Position numbers and translations under genes: made by a program
DNA from: Ancylobacter mangrovi
Lineage (GTDB): Bacteria > Pseudomonadota > Alphaproteobacteria > Rhizobiales > Xanthobacteraceae
Assembly: GCF_024752355.1 (NCBI RefSeq)
Contig: NZ_JANTHZ010000002.1
Coordinates: 186,001-250,000 of the forward strand
DNA length: 64,000 nucleotides
Reading direction: 5' to 3'
The notes under the pieces: generated by a model
Told to the model about the DNA's origin: nothing
The model's input: only the letters and a program-made list of their open reading frames with translations
Database searches by the model: none
Shown: positions 36,430 through 45,796 of the stretch, piece by piece
How positions within the stretch are numbered: the first letter of the stretch is position 1
How the letters are laid out: each line of letters starts with the position of its first letter

Positions 36430-37503
36430 TCAGGGCGTGATCGCCACCTTCAGCACCCCGTCGCGCTGGTGCGAGAACAGCTCATAGGCCGCCTCGATGT
36501 CGTCGAGCTTGAAGCGGTGCGTCACCAGCGGCTTCAGATCGACCCGGCCGGAGGCGATGACGTCGATCAGCCGGCGCATGCGTTCCTTGCCGCCGGGGCA
36601 GAGCGTGGTGACGATCCTGTTGTCGCCGAGCCCGGCCGAGAAGGCGCCGAGCGGGATGGTGAGGTCCGACGAGTAGACGCCGAGCGAGGACAGCGTGCCG
36701 CCCGGGCGCAGCACCTTAAGCGCCGATTCGAACGTGTTCTGCGTGCCCAGCGCCTCGATGGCGACGTCGACGCCGCGCCCGTCGGTCAGCGCCATGATCT
36801 GCTCGACCGGGTCGCCGGCCTTGAAGTCGACCACGTCAGAACAGCCGAGCTGGCGGGCGATGGCGAGGCGCTCGGGCACCGTGTCGACGCCGATGATCCG
36901 GGTCGCGCCCTTCAGCTTCGCCCCGGCCACCGCGCACAGGCCGATCGGGCCGAGCGCGAACACCGCCACATGGTCGCCGATGCGAACCGCCCCGCTCTCC
37001 GCGCCGGAGAAGCCGGTGGACATGATGTCCGGGCACATCAGCACCTCCTCGTCGGTGAGGTGGTCGGGCACGGGGGCGAGATTGGCGAGGGCGTCGGGCA
37101 CCAGTATGTAGTCGGCCTGCGCACCGTCGATGGTGTTGCCGAACTTCCAACCGCCCATGGCCTTGAAGCCATGCTTGGTGCCCGGCCCGTCCTGCGAGCC
37201 GCAGCCGCACAGGCAGGCATAGGAATGGGCGCTCGGGGTGATGGCGCCGGCGATGACCCGCTGGCCTTCCCAGTAGCCGGTCACGGCAGAGCCGAGCTTC
37301 TCGATGACGCCGACCGGCTCGTGGCCGATGGTGAGGCCCTTCTCCACCGGGTACTCACCCTTGAGGATGTGCACGTCGGTGCCGCAAATGGTGGTGGTGG
37401 TGATCTTCACCAGCGCATCGAGCGGGCCGACATCGGGGATCGGCTTCTCGTCGAGCACGATCCGTCCCTTGTCGACGAAAATCGCGGCCTTCATCTTCGC
37501 CAT
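36430..37503 (-). CDS. Zinc-dependent alcohol dehydrogenase (MDR family)
   Basis: A 357-residue medium-chain dehydrogenase. The catalytic zinc site is ICGTDVHILKGEYPVEKGLTIGHEPVG (Cys, then His-Glu). The nucleotide fold is AVFALGPIGLCAVAGAKLKGA with the acidic D in GVDTVPERL favouring NAD. The four-cysteine structural zinc loop is not canonical; instead a short ACLCGCGSQ occurs. This resembles the group with secondary-alcohol dehydrogenases from Clostridium and Thermoanaerobacter. The substrate is not clear. The ATG at 37503 gives the typical MKAAIF start after a three-residue lead. Confidence 0.85.
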   Translation of the reverse strand: MAKMKAAIFVDKGRIVLDEKPIPDVGPLDALVKITTTTICGTDVHILKGEYPVEKGLTIGHEPVGVIEKLGSAVTGYWEGQRVIAGAITPSAHSYACLCGCGSQDGPGTKHGFKAMGGWKFGNTIDGAQADYILVPDALANLAPVPDHLTDEEVLMCPDIMSTGFSGAESGAVRIGDHVAVFALGPIGLCAVAGAKLKGATRIIGVDTVPERLAIARQLGCSDVVDFKAGDPVEQIMALTDGRGVDVAIEALGTQNTFESALKVLRPGGTLSSLGVYSSDLTIPLGAFSAGLGDNRIVTTLCPGGKERMRRLIDVIASGRVDLKPLVTHRFKLDDIEAAYELFSHQRDGVLKVAITP

Positions 37504-37605
37504 CACGTCCTCCTCATACTGACGAAGCGTCACTATGGGGAGAAAGGACGTGGGGACCATGACACGGGTCAAGGCCGGCTCGGAAGCCGACCGATCCGGA
37601 AGGGC

Positions 37606-38259
37606 TCAGCCGACCCCGCGCTCGGCCATCAGCCGCACCACGGCGGCGCGCAGCTCGGCGATGCCGCTGCCCTCGCGGCTGGAGGTGACGAAGACGGTCG
37701 GGAACGCCGCCGGCCGGCGCGCCAGCGCCGCCTCGGTCTCGGCAATGCGGGCCTCGAGCGCGGCCGGCTTGAGCTGGTCCACCTTGGTCAGCACGACGGC
37801 GTAGGAGACCGCGGCCTTGTCCAGTCCGTCCAGCACCTCGCGGTCGATCGGCTTCAGCCCGTGGCGGGAATCGATCAGTACGAAGACGCGGGCGAGGTTG
37901 GCGCGCCCGCGCAGATAGGCATGGATCAGCGCCGTCCAGGCGTCGACCTTGTCCTTGGGCGCCTTGGCGAAGCCGTAGCCGGGCATGTCGACGAGCGTCA
38001 GCTCGGGGCCGAGGCGGAAGAAGATCAGCTCCTGCGTGCGTCCCGGCGTCACCGAGGTGCGCGCCAGCGCCTTGCGCCCGGTCAGCGCGTTGACGAGGCT
38101 CGACTTGCCGACATTGGAGCGCCCGGCGAGCGCGATCTCGATCCCCTGCATCGGCGGCAGGGTCGGAATCGAGGGCGCGGCGGCGATGAACTGCCACTCG
38201 CGCGCGAACAGCTTGCGCCCCGCCTCGATCAGGTCGTCGGAAATCTCGGTCTCGCTCAT
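37606..38259 (-). CDS. engB: Ribosome biogenesis GTPase EngB (YihA/YsxC)
   Basis: A 217-residue TRAFAC GTPase needed for 50S assembly. G1 is [10 protein letters not shown] (about 45-54), G3 is [10 protein letters not shown]4 is LTKVDQLK, and the switch region is [15 protein letters not shown]. The position downstream of yidC on the same strand is conserved in alphaproteobacteria (rpmH-rnpA-yidC-engB). A 12-bp hairpin lies in the 160-bp gap to yidC. Confidence 0.94.
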   Translation of the reverse strand: MSETEISDDLIEAGRKLFAREWQFIAAAPSIPTLPPMQGIEIALAGRSNVGKSSLVNALTGRKALARTSVTPGRTQELIFFRLGPELTLVDMPGYGFAKAPKDKVDAWTALIHAYLRGRANLARVFVLIDSRHGLKPIDREVLDGLDKAAVSYAVVLTKVDQLKPAALEARIAETEAALARRPAAFPTVFVTSSREGSGIAELRAAVVRLMAERGVG

Positions 38260-38344
38260 GCTGCGCTTATCGGCTGGCCGGCGCCGCCGCGCAAGGCGTC
38301 AGGGCACGGCGCGGGGGCGGGGCGGTTCGCCCGCCCGAATGAAA

Positions 38345-38381
38345 GGCGGCGGGGACAGCCGCTCAGGCCGTCCCCGCCGCC
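38345..38381 (-). repeat. Strong hairpin between yidC and engB
   Basis: GGCGGCGGGGAC (38345-38356) and GTCCCCGCCGCC (38370-38381) form a perfect 12-bp stem with a 13-base loop. There is no T run. It could slow RNA decay or separate yidC expression from engB. Confidence 0.5.
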
Positions 38382-38419
38382 GGGTCCGTGGGTGCCGTGG
38401 CGGCGCGCCGGGCGCGCGC

Positions 38420-40267
38420 CTATCCGGCGGTCCGCTTCTTCTTGCGGACGAAGGTGCTCTTCAGATTGTCCCACAGTTCGACCTTCACGCCGTTGCGGCG
38501 CATGATGATCGACTGCTGGATCACCGAGAGCGTGTTGTTCCACGCCCAGTAGATGACGAGGCCCGAGGCGAAGCGCGCCAGCATGAAGGTGAAGATCAGC
38601 GGCATCCAGTCGAAGATCGCCTTCTGGGTCGGGTCCGGCGGGGCCGGGTTCAGCTTCATCTGCGCCCACATGGTGCAGCCCATGATGATCGGCCACACGC
38701 CGAGCATCAGGAAGTGGCCGATCACCGGCACGGTCGAGGGATCCCAGGGGATCAGGCCGAACAGGTTGAACACCGTCGTCGGATCGGGCGCGGACAGGTC
38801 CTTGATCCAGCCGAAGAACGGCGCGTGGCGCATTTCGATGGTGACGAACAGCACCTTGTACAGGGAGAAGAAGACCGGGATCTGGATGACGATGGGCAGG
38901 CAGCCCGCCACCGGATTGATCTTCTCCTTCTTGTAGATCTCCATCATCGCCTGCTGGAGCTTGACCTTGTCGTCGCCGTAGCGCTCGCGCAGGCCCTGGA
39001 TCTCCGGCTGCACCGCCTTCATCTTCGCCATCGAGGCGTAGCTCTTGTTGGCGAGCGGGAAGAAGATCAGCTTCACCAGCACCGTCACGATGAGGATGGC
39101 GACGCCGAAATTGCCCACGACGTGGTAGATCCAGTCGATCACCGTGAACATGGGCTTGGTGATGAAGTAGAACCAGCCCCAGTCGATCAGCAGCTCGAAG
39201 CGGTCGATGTTGTACTGCTTCTGGTAGCCGTCGACGACGCGCACCACCTTGGCGCCGGCGAACAGGCGCCCGTCGCGCTGCACGTTCTGGCCGGGGTCGA
39301 TCGTCACCGGCTCGCCGAGGAAGTCGGTCTGGTAGGTCAGGTCGGCACCGGTCTGGGCGGCGGAGAAGCGTGCCTGCACCTTCTCGTCGGTGCCGGGGAT
39401 GACGGTAGCGGCCCAGTACTTGTCGGTGATGCCGAGCCAGCCGCCGACCGAGGAGAAGGTCTCGCTCTTCTTCTCGGCGATGTCCTTGTACTTGACCTCG
39501 TGCAGCCCGCCCTCGCTGGTCACGCCGATCAGGCCTTCATGCAGGATGTAGTAGCCGAGCGTGTGCGGCGTGCCGTGGCGCGAGACCAGCGCATAGGGAT
39601 GCAGCGTCACCGCCGCGGTGCCGTTGTTCTCCACCGCATCGACGACGTGGAACATGTAGTGCTCGTCGATCGAGATGGTGCGGTGGAAAACCTGGCCCTC
39701 GCCATTGTCCCAGCTCAGTGTCAGCGGGGTGGTTGGCGTCAGCTTCGCGCCGTCGGGAGCGGTCCACACCGTGTCGCTGGCGGGCAGCTTCACGGTGGAG
39801 CCGGAACCCGCGACCCAGCCGAACTCGGCGTAGAACGGATCGGGCGCGCCCGTGGGCGACAGCAGCACGATGATCGGGCTGTCGGGGTCGACCGTCTCGC
39901 GATAGTCCTTCAGCGAGAGGTCGTCGATGCGCCCGCCCTTGAGGTTGACCGAGCCGACCACGGTCGGCGTCTCGATGGGAACGCGCGGGGCGAGGGCCAG
40001 CGCCTCGGTGCGGGTCATGGCCTTGGGCGGCGCGGTGGCCGGGGTCGGCGCCGTGGTGCCCGCGGCGCCGGGCGCCTGCGCGCCACCGGCCGTGTCCTGC
40101 CCGGTCGCGGCGCCCTGCCCGCCCGCCGCCGGCTGCTGCGCGGTCTGCTGGGCCTGCTGCTGGCGCTGGGCTTCCATCTGCGGGATGCCGGAGAAGAACT
40201 GCCAGGCGATCAGCACTGCCATCGACAGGACGATGGCAATGATCATGTTGCGGTTTTCACTGGTCAT
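38420..40267 (-). CDS. yidC: Membrane protein insertase YidC
   Basis: Inserts and folds inner-membrane proteins alone or with SecYEG. The 615-residue protein has an N-terminal anchor ([20 protein letters not shown]), a Gln/Ala/Gly-rich linker (about 30-80), the large periplasmic P1 domain and the conserved five-helix core. The core contains [33 protein letters not shown] and [19 protein letters not shown]. The basic C-terminal tail ([12 protein letters not shown]) may contact ribosomes. It starts inside the end of rnpA (11-bp overlap). Confidence 0.96.
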   Translation of the reverse strand: MTSENRNMIIAIVLSMAVLIAWQFFSGIPQMEAQRQQQAQQTAQQPAAGGQGAATGQDTAGGAQAPGAAGTTAPTPATAPPKAMTRTEALALAPRVPIETPTVVGSVNLKGGRIDDLSLKDYRETVDPDSPIIVLLSPTGAPDPFYAEFGWVAGSGSTVKLPASDTVWTAPDGAKLTPTTPLTLSWDNGEGQVFHRTISIDEHYMFHVVDAVENNGTAAVTLHPYALVSRHGTPHTLGYYILHEGLIGVTSEGGLHEVKYKDIAEKKSETFSSVGGWLGITDKYWAATVIPGTDEKVQARFSAAQTGADLTYQTDFLGEPVTIDPGQNVQRDGRLFAGAKVVRVVDGYQKQYNIDRFELLIDWGWFYFITKPMFTVIDWIYHVVGNFGVAILIVTVLVKLIFFPLANKSYASMAKMKAVQPEIQGLRERYGDDKVKLQQAMMEIYKKEKINPVAGCLPIVIQIPVFFSLYKVLFVTIEMRHAPFFGWIKDLSAPDPTTVFNLFGLIPWDPSTVPVIGHFLMLGVWPIIMGCTMWAQMKLNPAPPDPTQKAIFDWMPLIFTFMLARFASGLVIYWAWNNTLSVIQQSIIMRRNGVKVELWDNLKSTFVRKKKRTAG

Positions 40268-40667
40268 GGGCAGTTCTCTCCGTCGACGCCGGGATCGGCG
40301 GCGGCGCCATGTCTGGCGTCGCGGGCCGTGGCCGGCGCCGGCTTCCTGAGTGAAGGCGGGCGATGCCCCGCTCTATGTCGTTAATGAGATCGGTGAAAGG
40401 CGCGGCAAGCGCGGTACGGCGGGCGACGATCACATAGTCGAAACCCGTCCGCCCGGCACGCGGCAGAACATCGCGCACGGCCGCACGCAGGCGCCGCCGG
40501 ATGCGATTACGCTCCACGGCGTTGCCCTGCTTCTTGGTAACGGTGAGACCGATGCGCGGCGGCGTTTCGTCCGCGCGGTCCCGGGCCTGCAACAGCAGGG
40601 ACCCGGCATTGGCGCGCAGCCCCGCGGCTGCGGCCAGAAAATCCTTGCGCTTGACGAGCCGGTGCAT
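40257..40667 (-). CDS. rnpA: Ribonuclease P protein component
   Basis: Protein subunit that helps the RNase P RNA process tRNA 5' ends. In 136 residues the conserved basic motif [15 protein letters not shown] is at about 52-66. N-terminal [10 protein letters not shown] and central [12 protein letters not shown] are typical. The C-terminal tail is Pro/Arg-rich. It lies 63 bp after rpmH and overlaps yidC by 11 bp, consistent with one transcript. Confidence 0.94.
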   Translation of the reverse strand: MHRLVKRKDFLAAAAGLRANAGSLLLQARDRADETPPRIGLTVTKKQGNAVERNRIRRRLRAAVRDVLPRAGRTGFDYVIVARRTALAAPFTDLINDIERGIARLHSGSRRRPRPATPDMAPPPIPASTERTAHDQ

Positions 40668-40730
40668 GGGGGCGCCGATCCTCAGGCGGCAGGGCGGCGC
40701 GCCCCAGCCATATGGGGCCGAAGACGGACG

Positions 40731-40865
40731 TCAGGCCGACAGACGCTTGCGGCCATGATTCCGGCGCGCATTGATGATCTTGCGGCCGTTGCGGGTCGCC
40801 ATGCGCGCACGAAAGCCGTGCCGGCGGGCGCGCACGAGCTTGCTCGGCTGGTAGGTGCGCTTCAC
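40731..40865 (-). CDS. rpmH: 50S ribosomal protein L34
   Basis: A 44-residue reading frame that begins with GTG at 40865: [18 protein letters not shown] followed by [26 protein letters not shown]. This matches bacterial L34 over its whole length. It lies upstream of rnpA, as in most bacteria. GTG is the only reasonable start because the family N-terminus is M-K-R-T-[YF]-Q-P-S. A perfect-spacing promoter is found at 41000-41028. Confidence 0.95.
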   Translation of the reverse strand: MKRTYQPSKLVRARRHGFRARMATRNGRKIINARRNHGRKRLSA

Positions 40866-40999
40866 GGTGTATTCTCCGCTTGGTGGTCAGGCTTCCGGCT
40901 CGGATCTACCCCGTATCCGGCCGGCCGCGGGCTATGCCACGGTGCCGAAGCGCAAATAGGGGAACGACCCGACCGCCGGGCAGCCAAGGTTCGCGGCGG

Positions 41000-41028
41000 C
41001 TTATAGGGGCGCGGCCGCCGCAAGTCAA
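41000..41028 (-). promoter_or_regulatory. Promoter of rpmH-rnpA-yidC
   Basis: On the minus strand TTGACT (41028-41023), 17 bp, then TATAAG (41005-41000). Transcription should start near 40993, about 130 bases before the rpmH GTG. In the rest of the 489-bp spacer 40866-41354 I see no further gene or clear signal. Confidence 0.7.
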
Positions 41029-41354
41029 TCGCGTCGGGACGCCTTCGCGCCCGGCTGCGGCACGCCACCGCGCCCGACGCTGCGGCAACCCGGAAAGGCC
41101 CTGGTTGTCCGCTTGCCTGCGCCGCTTCGGATCGCGCCGGCAGGTGCATATGAACTCGGCGATATCTGTCGCGCGCGTCCGAGCGTACTATATCAGGCGG
41201 GCCCGACCCGCGACGAGAGGGAGCCCCACACGGGGAAACCGTCCTTGCCTTGCCGCAATCCTCGGGTCGGATGGCCGAACCGGCCCGCGCGGCGGCGACT
41301 CGCGCCGGGCGACCGGCAAGGCACGATCGCGAGGCGCCACGATCACGAGGTGCG

Positions 41355-42908
41355 ATGAACAGGCGCGTGAAAATCGAGGACGAACCTGCCGTGCCGGCCC
41401 CGGAAGGGCCGGCGGGGGTCGGGTTCGCGCAGACCCGGGCGGACGCGCCGCCGCACCCGGGCGGCAAGGGTTTTGCGCGCCATCTCGGCCTGTCGGGCAA
41501 GCTACTCGCCTTCACCCTCGCCTTCGTCATGCTGGCCGAAGTGCTTATCATCGTGCCCGCCGTCTCAGCCTTCCGGCTCAACTGGCTGTCCGACCGACTG
41601 GCGGCGGCGCGCACCGCCGCGCTGGTGCTGGACGCCGCGCCCGAGGGCATGATCCCGCCCCAGCTCACGCGCGAGCTGCTGGGCAGCGTCGGCGCCATCA
41701 CCGTGGCGTTGAAGCGCGACGACACGCGGCGCCTGCTCGCTTCCACCGACATGCCGCCGGAAGTCGACCACCATGCAGACCTGCGCGATGTCGGAGCCTG
41801 GCAGGCGGTGTCGGACGCAGTCGACACGCTGCTCGCCCATAATGGCCGCACCATCCGCGTAGTCGGCACGCCGCCGCGCGGCGGCGGCTTCGTCGAAATC
41901 GTCATCGACGAGACCCCGCTGCGCAAGGCGATGCTGCGCTTCACCCGCAACGTGCTGCTGATCTCGTTCATCGTCACCGCGCTCACCGGCGCGCTTGTCT
42001 ATCTCGGCCTCGCCTGGATGTTCGTGCGGCCGATGCGCCGCCTGACCCGGCGCATGGTGGCATTCCGTGAGAACCCCTCGCTGCCGGGCCCGGAACTGGA
42101 GCCGATGGAGCGCATGGACGAGATCGGCCAGGCCGAGCGCGAATTCGTCACCATGCAGCAGCAGATCGCCGACACGCTGCAGCAGAAGACCCACCTCGCC
42201 GCGCTCGGGCTCGCCGTGTCGAAGATCAACCACGACCTGCGCAACCTGCTGTCCTCGGTGCAGCTCATCTCCGACCGCCTCGCCGACATCGACGACCCCG
42301 CGGTCCAGCGCTTCACCCCGAAGCTGGAAGCGGCGCTCGACCGCGCGATCGCCTATTGCGAGCACACGCTCGCCTACGGCAAGGCGGTGGAGCCGACGCC
42401 GCAGCGGCGCATGGTCGCCCTCGCCGCGCTGATCGGCGAGGTGCGCGACACGCTCGGCCTCGGCGCCAACGAGGAGGACGGCGTCGGCTGGATCGAATCG
42501 ATCGAGGACGGGCTCAAGGTAGATGCCGACCCGGACCAGCTCTTCCGCATCCTGCTCAATCTCTGCCGCAACGCGATGGAGGCACTGTCCGCCCGCGCGC
42601 CCAACGACCCCAAGCGCGACCAGATCCGCATCACTGGGCGACGCGAGGGCGGCACCGTGGTGATCGAGGTGGCCGACACCGGCCCCGGCGTGCCCCAGCG
42701 TGCCCGCGCGCACCTGTTCGAGCCGTTCCAGGGCTCGGCCCGGCGCGGCGGCACGGGGCTCGGCCTCGCCATCGCCGCCGAGCTGATGCAGGCGCATGGC
42801 GGCGACATCCAGCTCGTGCCCGGCACCATCGGCGCCACCTTCCAGCTCCGCATCCCCGACCGGCCGGTGGACCTCGAGGCCCATCGCGCCCAGCGCTCGC
42901 ATGGCTGA
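41355..42908 (+). CDS. Membrane sensor histidine kinase
   Basis: A 517-residue two-component sensor. It has a cytoplasmic N-terminal tail, a first transmembrane helix (about 48-74), a periplasmic sensor of some 120 residues, a second helix (about 198-222), HAMP (FVRPMRRLTRRMVAFRENP), and a dimerisation helix with phospho-acceptor His293 in INHDLRNLLSS. The ATPase has N-box NLCRNAMEAL, G1 ADTGPGVP and G2 GGTGLGLAI. No response-regulator gene is adjacent, so the partner is elsewhere. The downstream glycosidase-like gene begins 18 bp later, which suggests co-transcription. Confidence 0.92.
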   Translation: MNRRVKIEDEPAVPAPEGPAGVGFAQTRADAPPHPGGKGFARHLGLSGKLLAFTLAFVMLAEVLIIVPAVSAFRLNWLSDRLAAARTAALVLDAAPEGMIPPQLTRELLGSVGAITVALKRDDTRRLLASTDMPPEVDHHADLRDVGAWQAVSDAVDTLLAHNGRTIRVVGTPPRGGGFVEIVIDETPLRKAMLRFTRNVLLISFIVTALTGALVYLGLAWMFVRPMRRLTRRMVAFRENPSLPGPELEPMERMDEIGQAEREFVTMQQQIADTLQQKTHLAALGLAVSKINHDLRNLLSSVQLISDRLADIDDPAVQRFTPKLEAALDRAIAYCEHTLAYGKAVEPTPQRRMVALAALIGEVRDTLGLGANEEDGVGWIESIEDGLKVDADPDQLFRILLNLCRNAMEALSARAPNDPKRDQIRITGRREGGTVVIEVADTGPGVPQRARAHLFEPFQGSARRGGTGLGLAIAAELMQAHGGDIQLVPGTIGATFQLRIPDRPVDLEAHRAQRSHG

Positions 42909-42925
42909 GCGGAAGGGTTGAGACG

Positions 42926-44275
42926 ATGAGCGCAACCAGGCGCCGCCACGGCACCCGCCGGGCACGGATCGCCCGCGCTACGGCCTTCGCGCTCATGGCC
43001 TTGCTCGCCGCTCCTCTCGCCCCGCCCATGACCGCCGCCAGCGCGGCCGAAGCCCAAACTGCCGAGGCCGCAAAATCCGCAACGGCGCATGAGGTGACGG
43101 TGGCGGGCGAGCGGATCTTCGTCGACGGCAAGCCCTTCGCCGTGCGCGGGGCGACGGGCGACGGGCCGCTCGGCGAACTCGCGGCGCTCGGCGCCACCAC
43201 CGTGCGCACCTATGGCGGCGATCCCGGCCCGGTGCTCGACGCCGCCGAGGCGGCCGGGCTCAAGGTCATCGTCGGCTTGTGGGTCGGCCAGCCGCGCAAT
43301 GGTGCGGACTATGGCGACCCCGCCTTCGTCGCCCGCCAGCTCGACGAGTTCCGCGCCACAGTTGAGCGGTACCAGGACCACCCCGCCCTTCTCATGTGGG
43401 GCATCGGCAACGAGGTGGAGGTCGACCTGCCGGCGGGTGGGGATGGCGCCGTCTGGCCGGCGATCGAGCAGATCGCCGCCATGGTGAAGCGCGCCGACCC
43501 CGCCCACCCGACCATGGCCGTGCTCGCCGAGACCGGCACCGACAAGGTCGCGCGGCTGCGTGCGCAGGCGCCGAGCATCGACGTGCTCGGCCTCAACTCC
43601 TATGGCGACGCGCTCTACACCGCGCCGGCCCGCGCCCGTGACCAGGGCTGGACGGGGCCGATCGTCATCACCGAGCTCGGCGCGCTCGGCCAGTGGCAGG
43701 CCGCCACCACGCCCTGGGGCGCGCCCTTCGAACCGAGCTCGACCCAGAAGGCGATCCAGATCCGCCGCTATCTCAAGGCGCTCGGCGAGCAGGAGGCCGG
43801 CACCATCCTGTTCCTGTGGGGCCAGAAGCAGGAGGTGACGCCGAGCTGGCACAGCCTGCGGCTCGCCGGCGGGGAATGGCTCGAAGCCTCCGAAGCGATG
43901 GCAGGCGCCTGGGGCGGGCAGACGCCGGGCGGCAACCACGCGCCCCGCATCGCCTGGCTGCGCGTCGCCGGCGATCCGAGCGCGCCCTTCGCCTCCTGGC
44001 CGGCCGACGCGCCGGGAAGCGTGCGGTTGAACGCCGTAGACCCGGATGGCGACCCGCTCACCGCCACCTGGAGCGTGATGGCCGAGAGCACCGCGCGGGG
44101 CATAGGCGGCGACGCGGAAGCCGTTCCGCCCGCCTTTCCCAAGGCGATACAGGCCGGCGGCCTCGACGGCGCGACGATCAGCCCGCTGCCGCCCGGCCAC
44201 TACCGGATTTTCGTCGAGCTACGCGACGGCCGCGGCGCAGGCGCGACCGCCAACCTGCCCTTCGAACTGCGCTAG
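42926..44275 (+). CDS. Exported glycoside-hydrolase-like protein (GH2 TIM-barrel type)
   Basis: A 449-residue protein with a signal peptide (about 1-42, ending AASAAEA). The short segment VDGKPFAVRGATGDGP begins a TIM barrel. The two candidate catalytic acids are Glu163 in MWGIGNEVEVD and Glu250 in PIVITELGALG, at positions typical of clan GH-A enzymes such as GH2. The tail (about 350-449) looks like a beta-sandwich with VDPDGDPLTATWSV. The sugar target cannot be named. Being 18 bp behind a sensor kinase, it may act on the cell envelope or on external glycans sensed by that kinase. Confidence 0.78.
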   Translation: MSATRRRHGTRRARIARATAFALMALLAAPLAPPMTAASAAEAQTAEAAKSATAHEVTVAGERIFVDGKPFAVRGATGDGPLGELAALGATTVRTYGGDPGPVLDAAEAAGLKVIVGLWVGQPRNGADYGDPAFVARQLDEFRATVERYQDHPALLMWGIGNEVEVDLPAGGDGAVWPAIEQIAAMVKRADPAHPTMAVLAETGTDKVARLRAQAPSIDVLGLNSYGDALYTAPARARDQGWTGPIVITELGALGQWQAATTPWGAPFEPSSTQKAIQIRRYLKALGEQEAGTILFLWGQKQEVTPSWHSLRLAGGEWLEASEAMAGAWGGQTPGGNHAPRIAWLRVAGDPSAPFASWPADAPGSVRLNAVDPDGDPLTATWSVMAESTARGIGGDAEAVPPAFPKAIQAGGLDGATISPLPPGHYRIFVELRDGRGAGATANLPFELR

Positions 44276-44471
44276 CCGCGCTCCCGATCCGGCCTTCGGA
44301 GGCGGTGCGGCCGGGGCCGTGCGGGCGCGTGCCGGCCGGCATCGCGACGAGCTGTGCACAGGGAGCTGTATCAGGGATGTTGCATTGCTCGGCGAAACGG
44401 GGTAGCTGACGGGCCCTCGCCGCACGGCACTTTCCGGCGGCGGGATTTGCCCATACCTCGCGATGGGCAGG

Positions 44472-44548
44472 GCGCCCGTAGCTCAGCTGGATAGAGCACC
44501 AGACTACGAATCTGGGGGTCAGAGGTTCGAATCCTTTCGGGCGCGCCA
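44472..44548 (+). tRNA. tRNA-Arg (anticodon ACG)
   Basis: A complete 77-nt cloverleaf. The acceptor GCGCCCG (44472-44478) pairs with CGGGCGC (44538-44544), then G and encoded CCA. The anticodon stem is CCAGA/TCTGG with loop CTACGAA, giving ACG, read as inosine-CG for CGN arginine codons. The T-loop TTCGAAT and D-arm GCTC...GAGC are normal. The 196 bp before it hold no gene. Confidence 0.96.
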
Positions 44549-44980
44549 TTCCTGAACGATCGTCTCGCAGACGTTCGCAGGATCTCGATCCCAACCAATC
44601 CCCGCCATCGTGACGACCACCCCGCGCGTGCGGCAGCGGGAACAGGTTTGGCGCCGGATCGAGCTGAAACCTCGCCTAGAGACACCTTGAAGCGACCCTG
44701 CTGTGATGGCGCCGGCAGCCCCGGACGTCAGCGTTGCTCGCTGCCCCCCAAGGCGGGCTTGAACAGCTCCCCGCCTGGTGCCGCCGGCAACCGTGCGCAC
44801 CACCGCGATGATCGAGCAAATTCACCCGCGCGGCGGGTGTCGCCCGGCGCGCCAAGGGACCAGCCTCATCTCCCGGCACCCCCAACCGCGGTGGCGACAA
44901 TTCGCCGGCCTCGATCACGCCCATATCGGGCACACAGCCTCCTGCCGGCTCGCCTCCCGATGGAAGCGGGCCGACGCGAA
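44549..44980. other. Spacer of 432 bp between tRNA-Arg and gntR without identified content
   Basis: I see no convincing gene, terminator with T run, repeat or attachment-site duplication here. Open frames in the stretch have composition unlike neighbouring proteins. A copy of the tRNA 3' end that would mark an island boundary was not noticed, but was not searched exhaustively. Confidence 0.4.
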
Positions 44981-45796
44981 TCATTCCAGCGCCGCGAGGA
45001 GCGAATTCTTGCCGTTCAGGATCACGTCGCGCATGGCGAGCGCCGCCGCCTCGCCATCGCCGCGGTTGATGGCGTCGAACACCAGCCGGTGCTGGCGCAC
45101 GTCGTCCTCGATGCGGTTGTCGGCCTCGTTCAGCGCCTGCTGCTGGATGGAGAAGCTGAGCTGAAGGAAGTCCGCCACCAGATGGGCGAAGGAGGCGAGC
45201 AGCGCGTTGTGCGCGGCGGCGAACACTGCCATGTGGAACTCGACGTCGGCGCGGGCATAGGCGGACAGGTCGCCCACCGCCGCCTCCATCGCCTCCAGGC
45301 CCTGGCGCAGGCGCCGCAGGTCCTCCATCGAGGCACGCCCCGCGGCGAAGCGCGCCGCCGAGGGCTCGATCACCTGCCGAAGCTCGATCAGGTCGCGCAG
45401 CATGGCGTCGCGCTGGGGGCCGGCGGACGGGCCATCGCCGAAATGCCAGGCCAGCACGTCGCTGTCGAACATGTTCCACAGGTCGCGCGGGCGCACCCGC
45501 GTGCCGACCTTCTGGCGCATCTCGATCAGCCCCTTGGCGGCGAGCACCTTCAGCGCCTCGCGCAGCGAGGGGCGGCTGGCGGCGAACTCGGCGATCAGCG
45601 CCGGCTCGCGCGGCAGCAGCTCGCCCGGGGCGAAACGGCCGGAGACGATGGCGCGGCCGAGCTCGGTGATGATGCCGCCCTGCACGCCGCTGATGCGATA
45701 GCCCGAGCGACGCGGCGCGCGCGGCTCGCCGGCTCCCTCCGAAGGCTCCGCCGTCTCCGGCTCAGGGCGCCGGCGTGGCGTAGAGGGTCTGTCCAC
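44981..45796 (-). CDS. GntR/FadR-subfamily regulator of the enolase gene cluster
   Basis: A 271-residue regulator. The N-terminal winged helix (about residues 35-100: GGIITELGRAIVSGRFAPGELLPREPALIAEFAASRPSLREALKVLAAKGLIEMRQKVGTRV region) is followed by an all-helical FCD ligand domain with metal-binding positions in RADVEFHMAVFAAAHN and QHRLVFDAI. The GTG at 45796 is chosen because an earlier start would run deep into the upstream gene; it still overlaps that gene's end by 35 bp, which suggests coupling. It probably represses the surrounding catabolic genes until an acid substrate binds. Confidence 0.83.
   Translation of the reverse strand: MDRPSTPRRRPEPETAEPSEGAGEPRAPRRSGYRISGVQGGIITELGRAIVSGRFAPGELLPREPALIAEFAASRPSLREALKVLAAKGLIEMRQKVGTRVRPRDLWNMFDSDVLAWHFGDGPSAGPQRDAMLRDLIELRQVIEPSAARFAAGRASMEDLRRLRQGLEAMEAAVGDLSAYARADVEFHMAVFAAAHNALLASFAHLVADFLQLSFSIQQQALNEADNRIEDDVRQHRLVFDAINRGDGEAAALAMRDVILNGKNSLLAALE

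Noticed and set aside
41113..41358. Small open frame in the rpmH to kinase spacer
   Set aside because: Composition is Pro/Arg-rich shadow type with no ribosome site or recognisable domain.
44472..44980. tRNA-Arg as an integration site for an island
   Set aside because: No integrase gene and no duplicated tRNA end was seen downstream. The accessory genes that follow can be explained without it.
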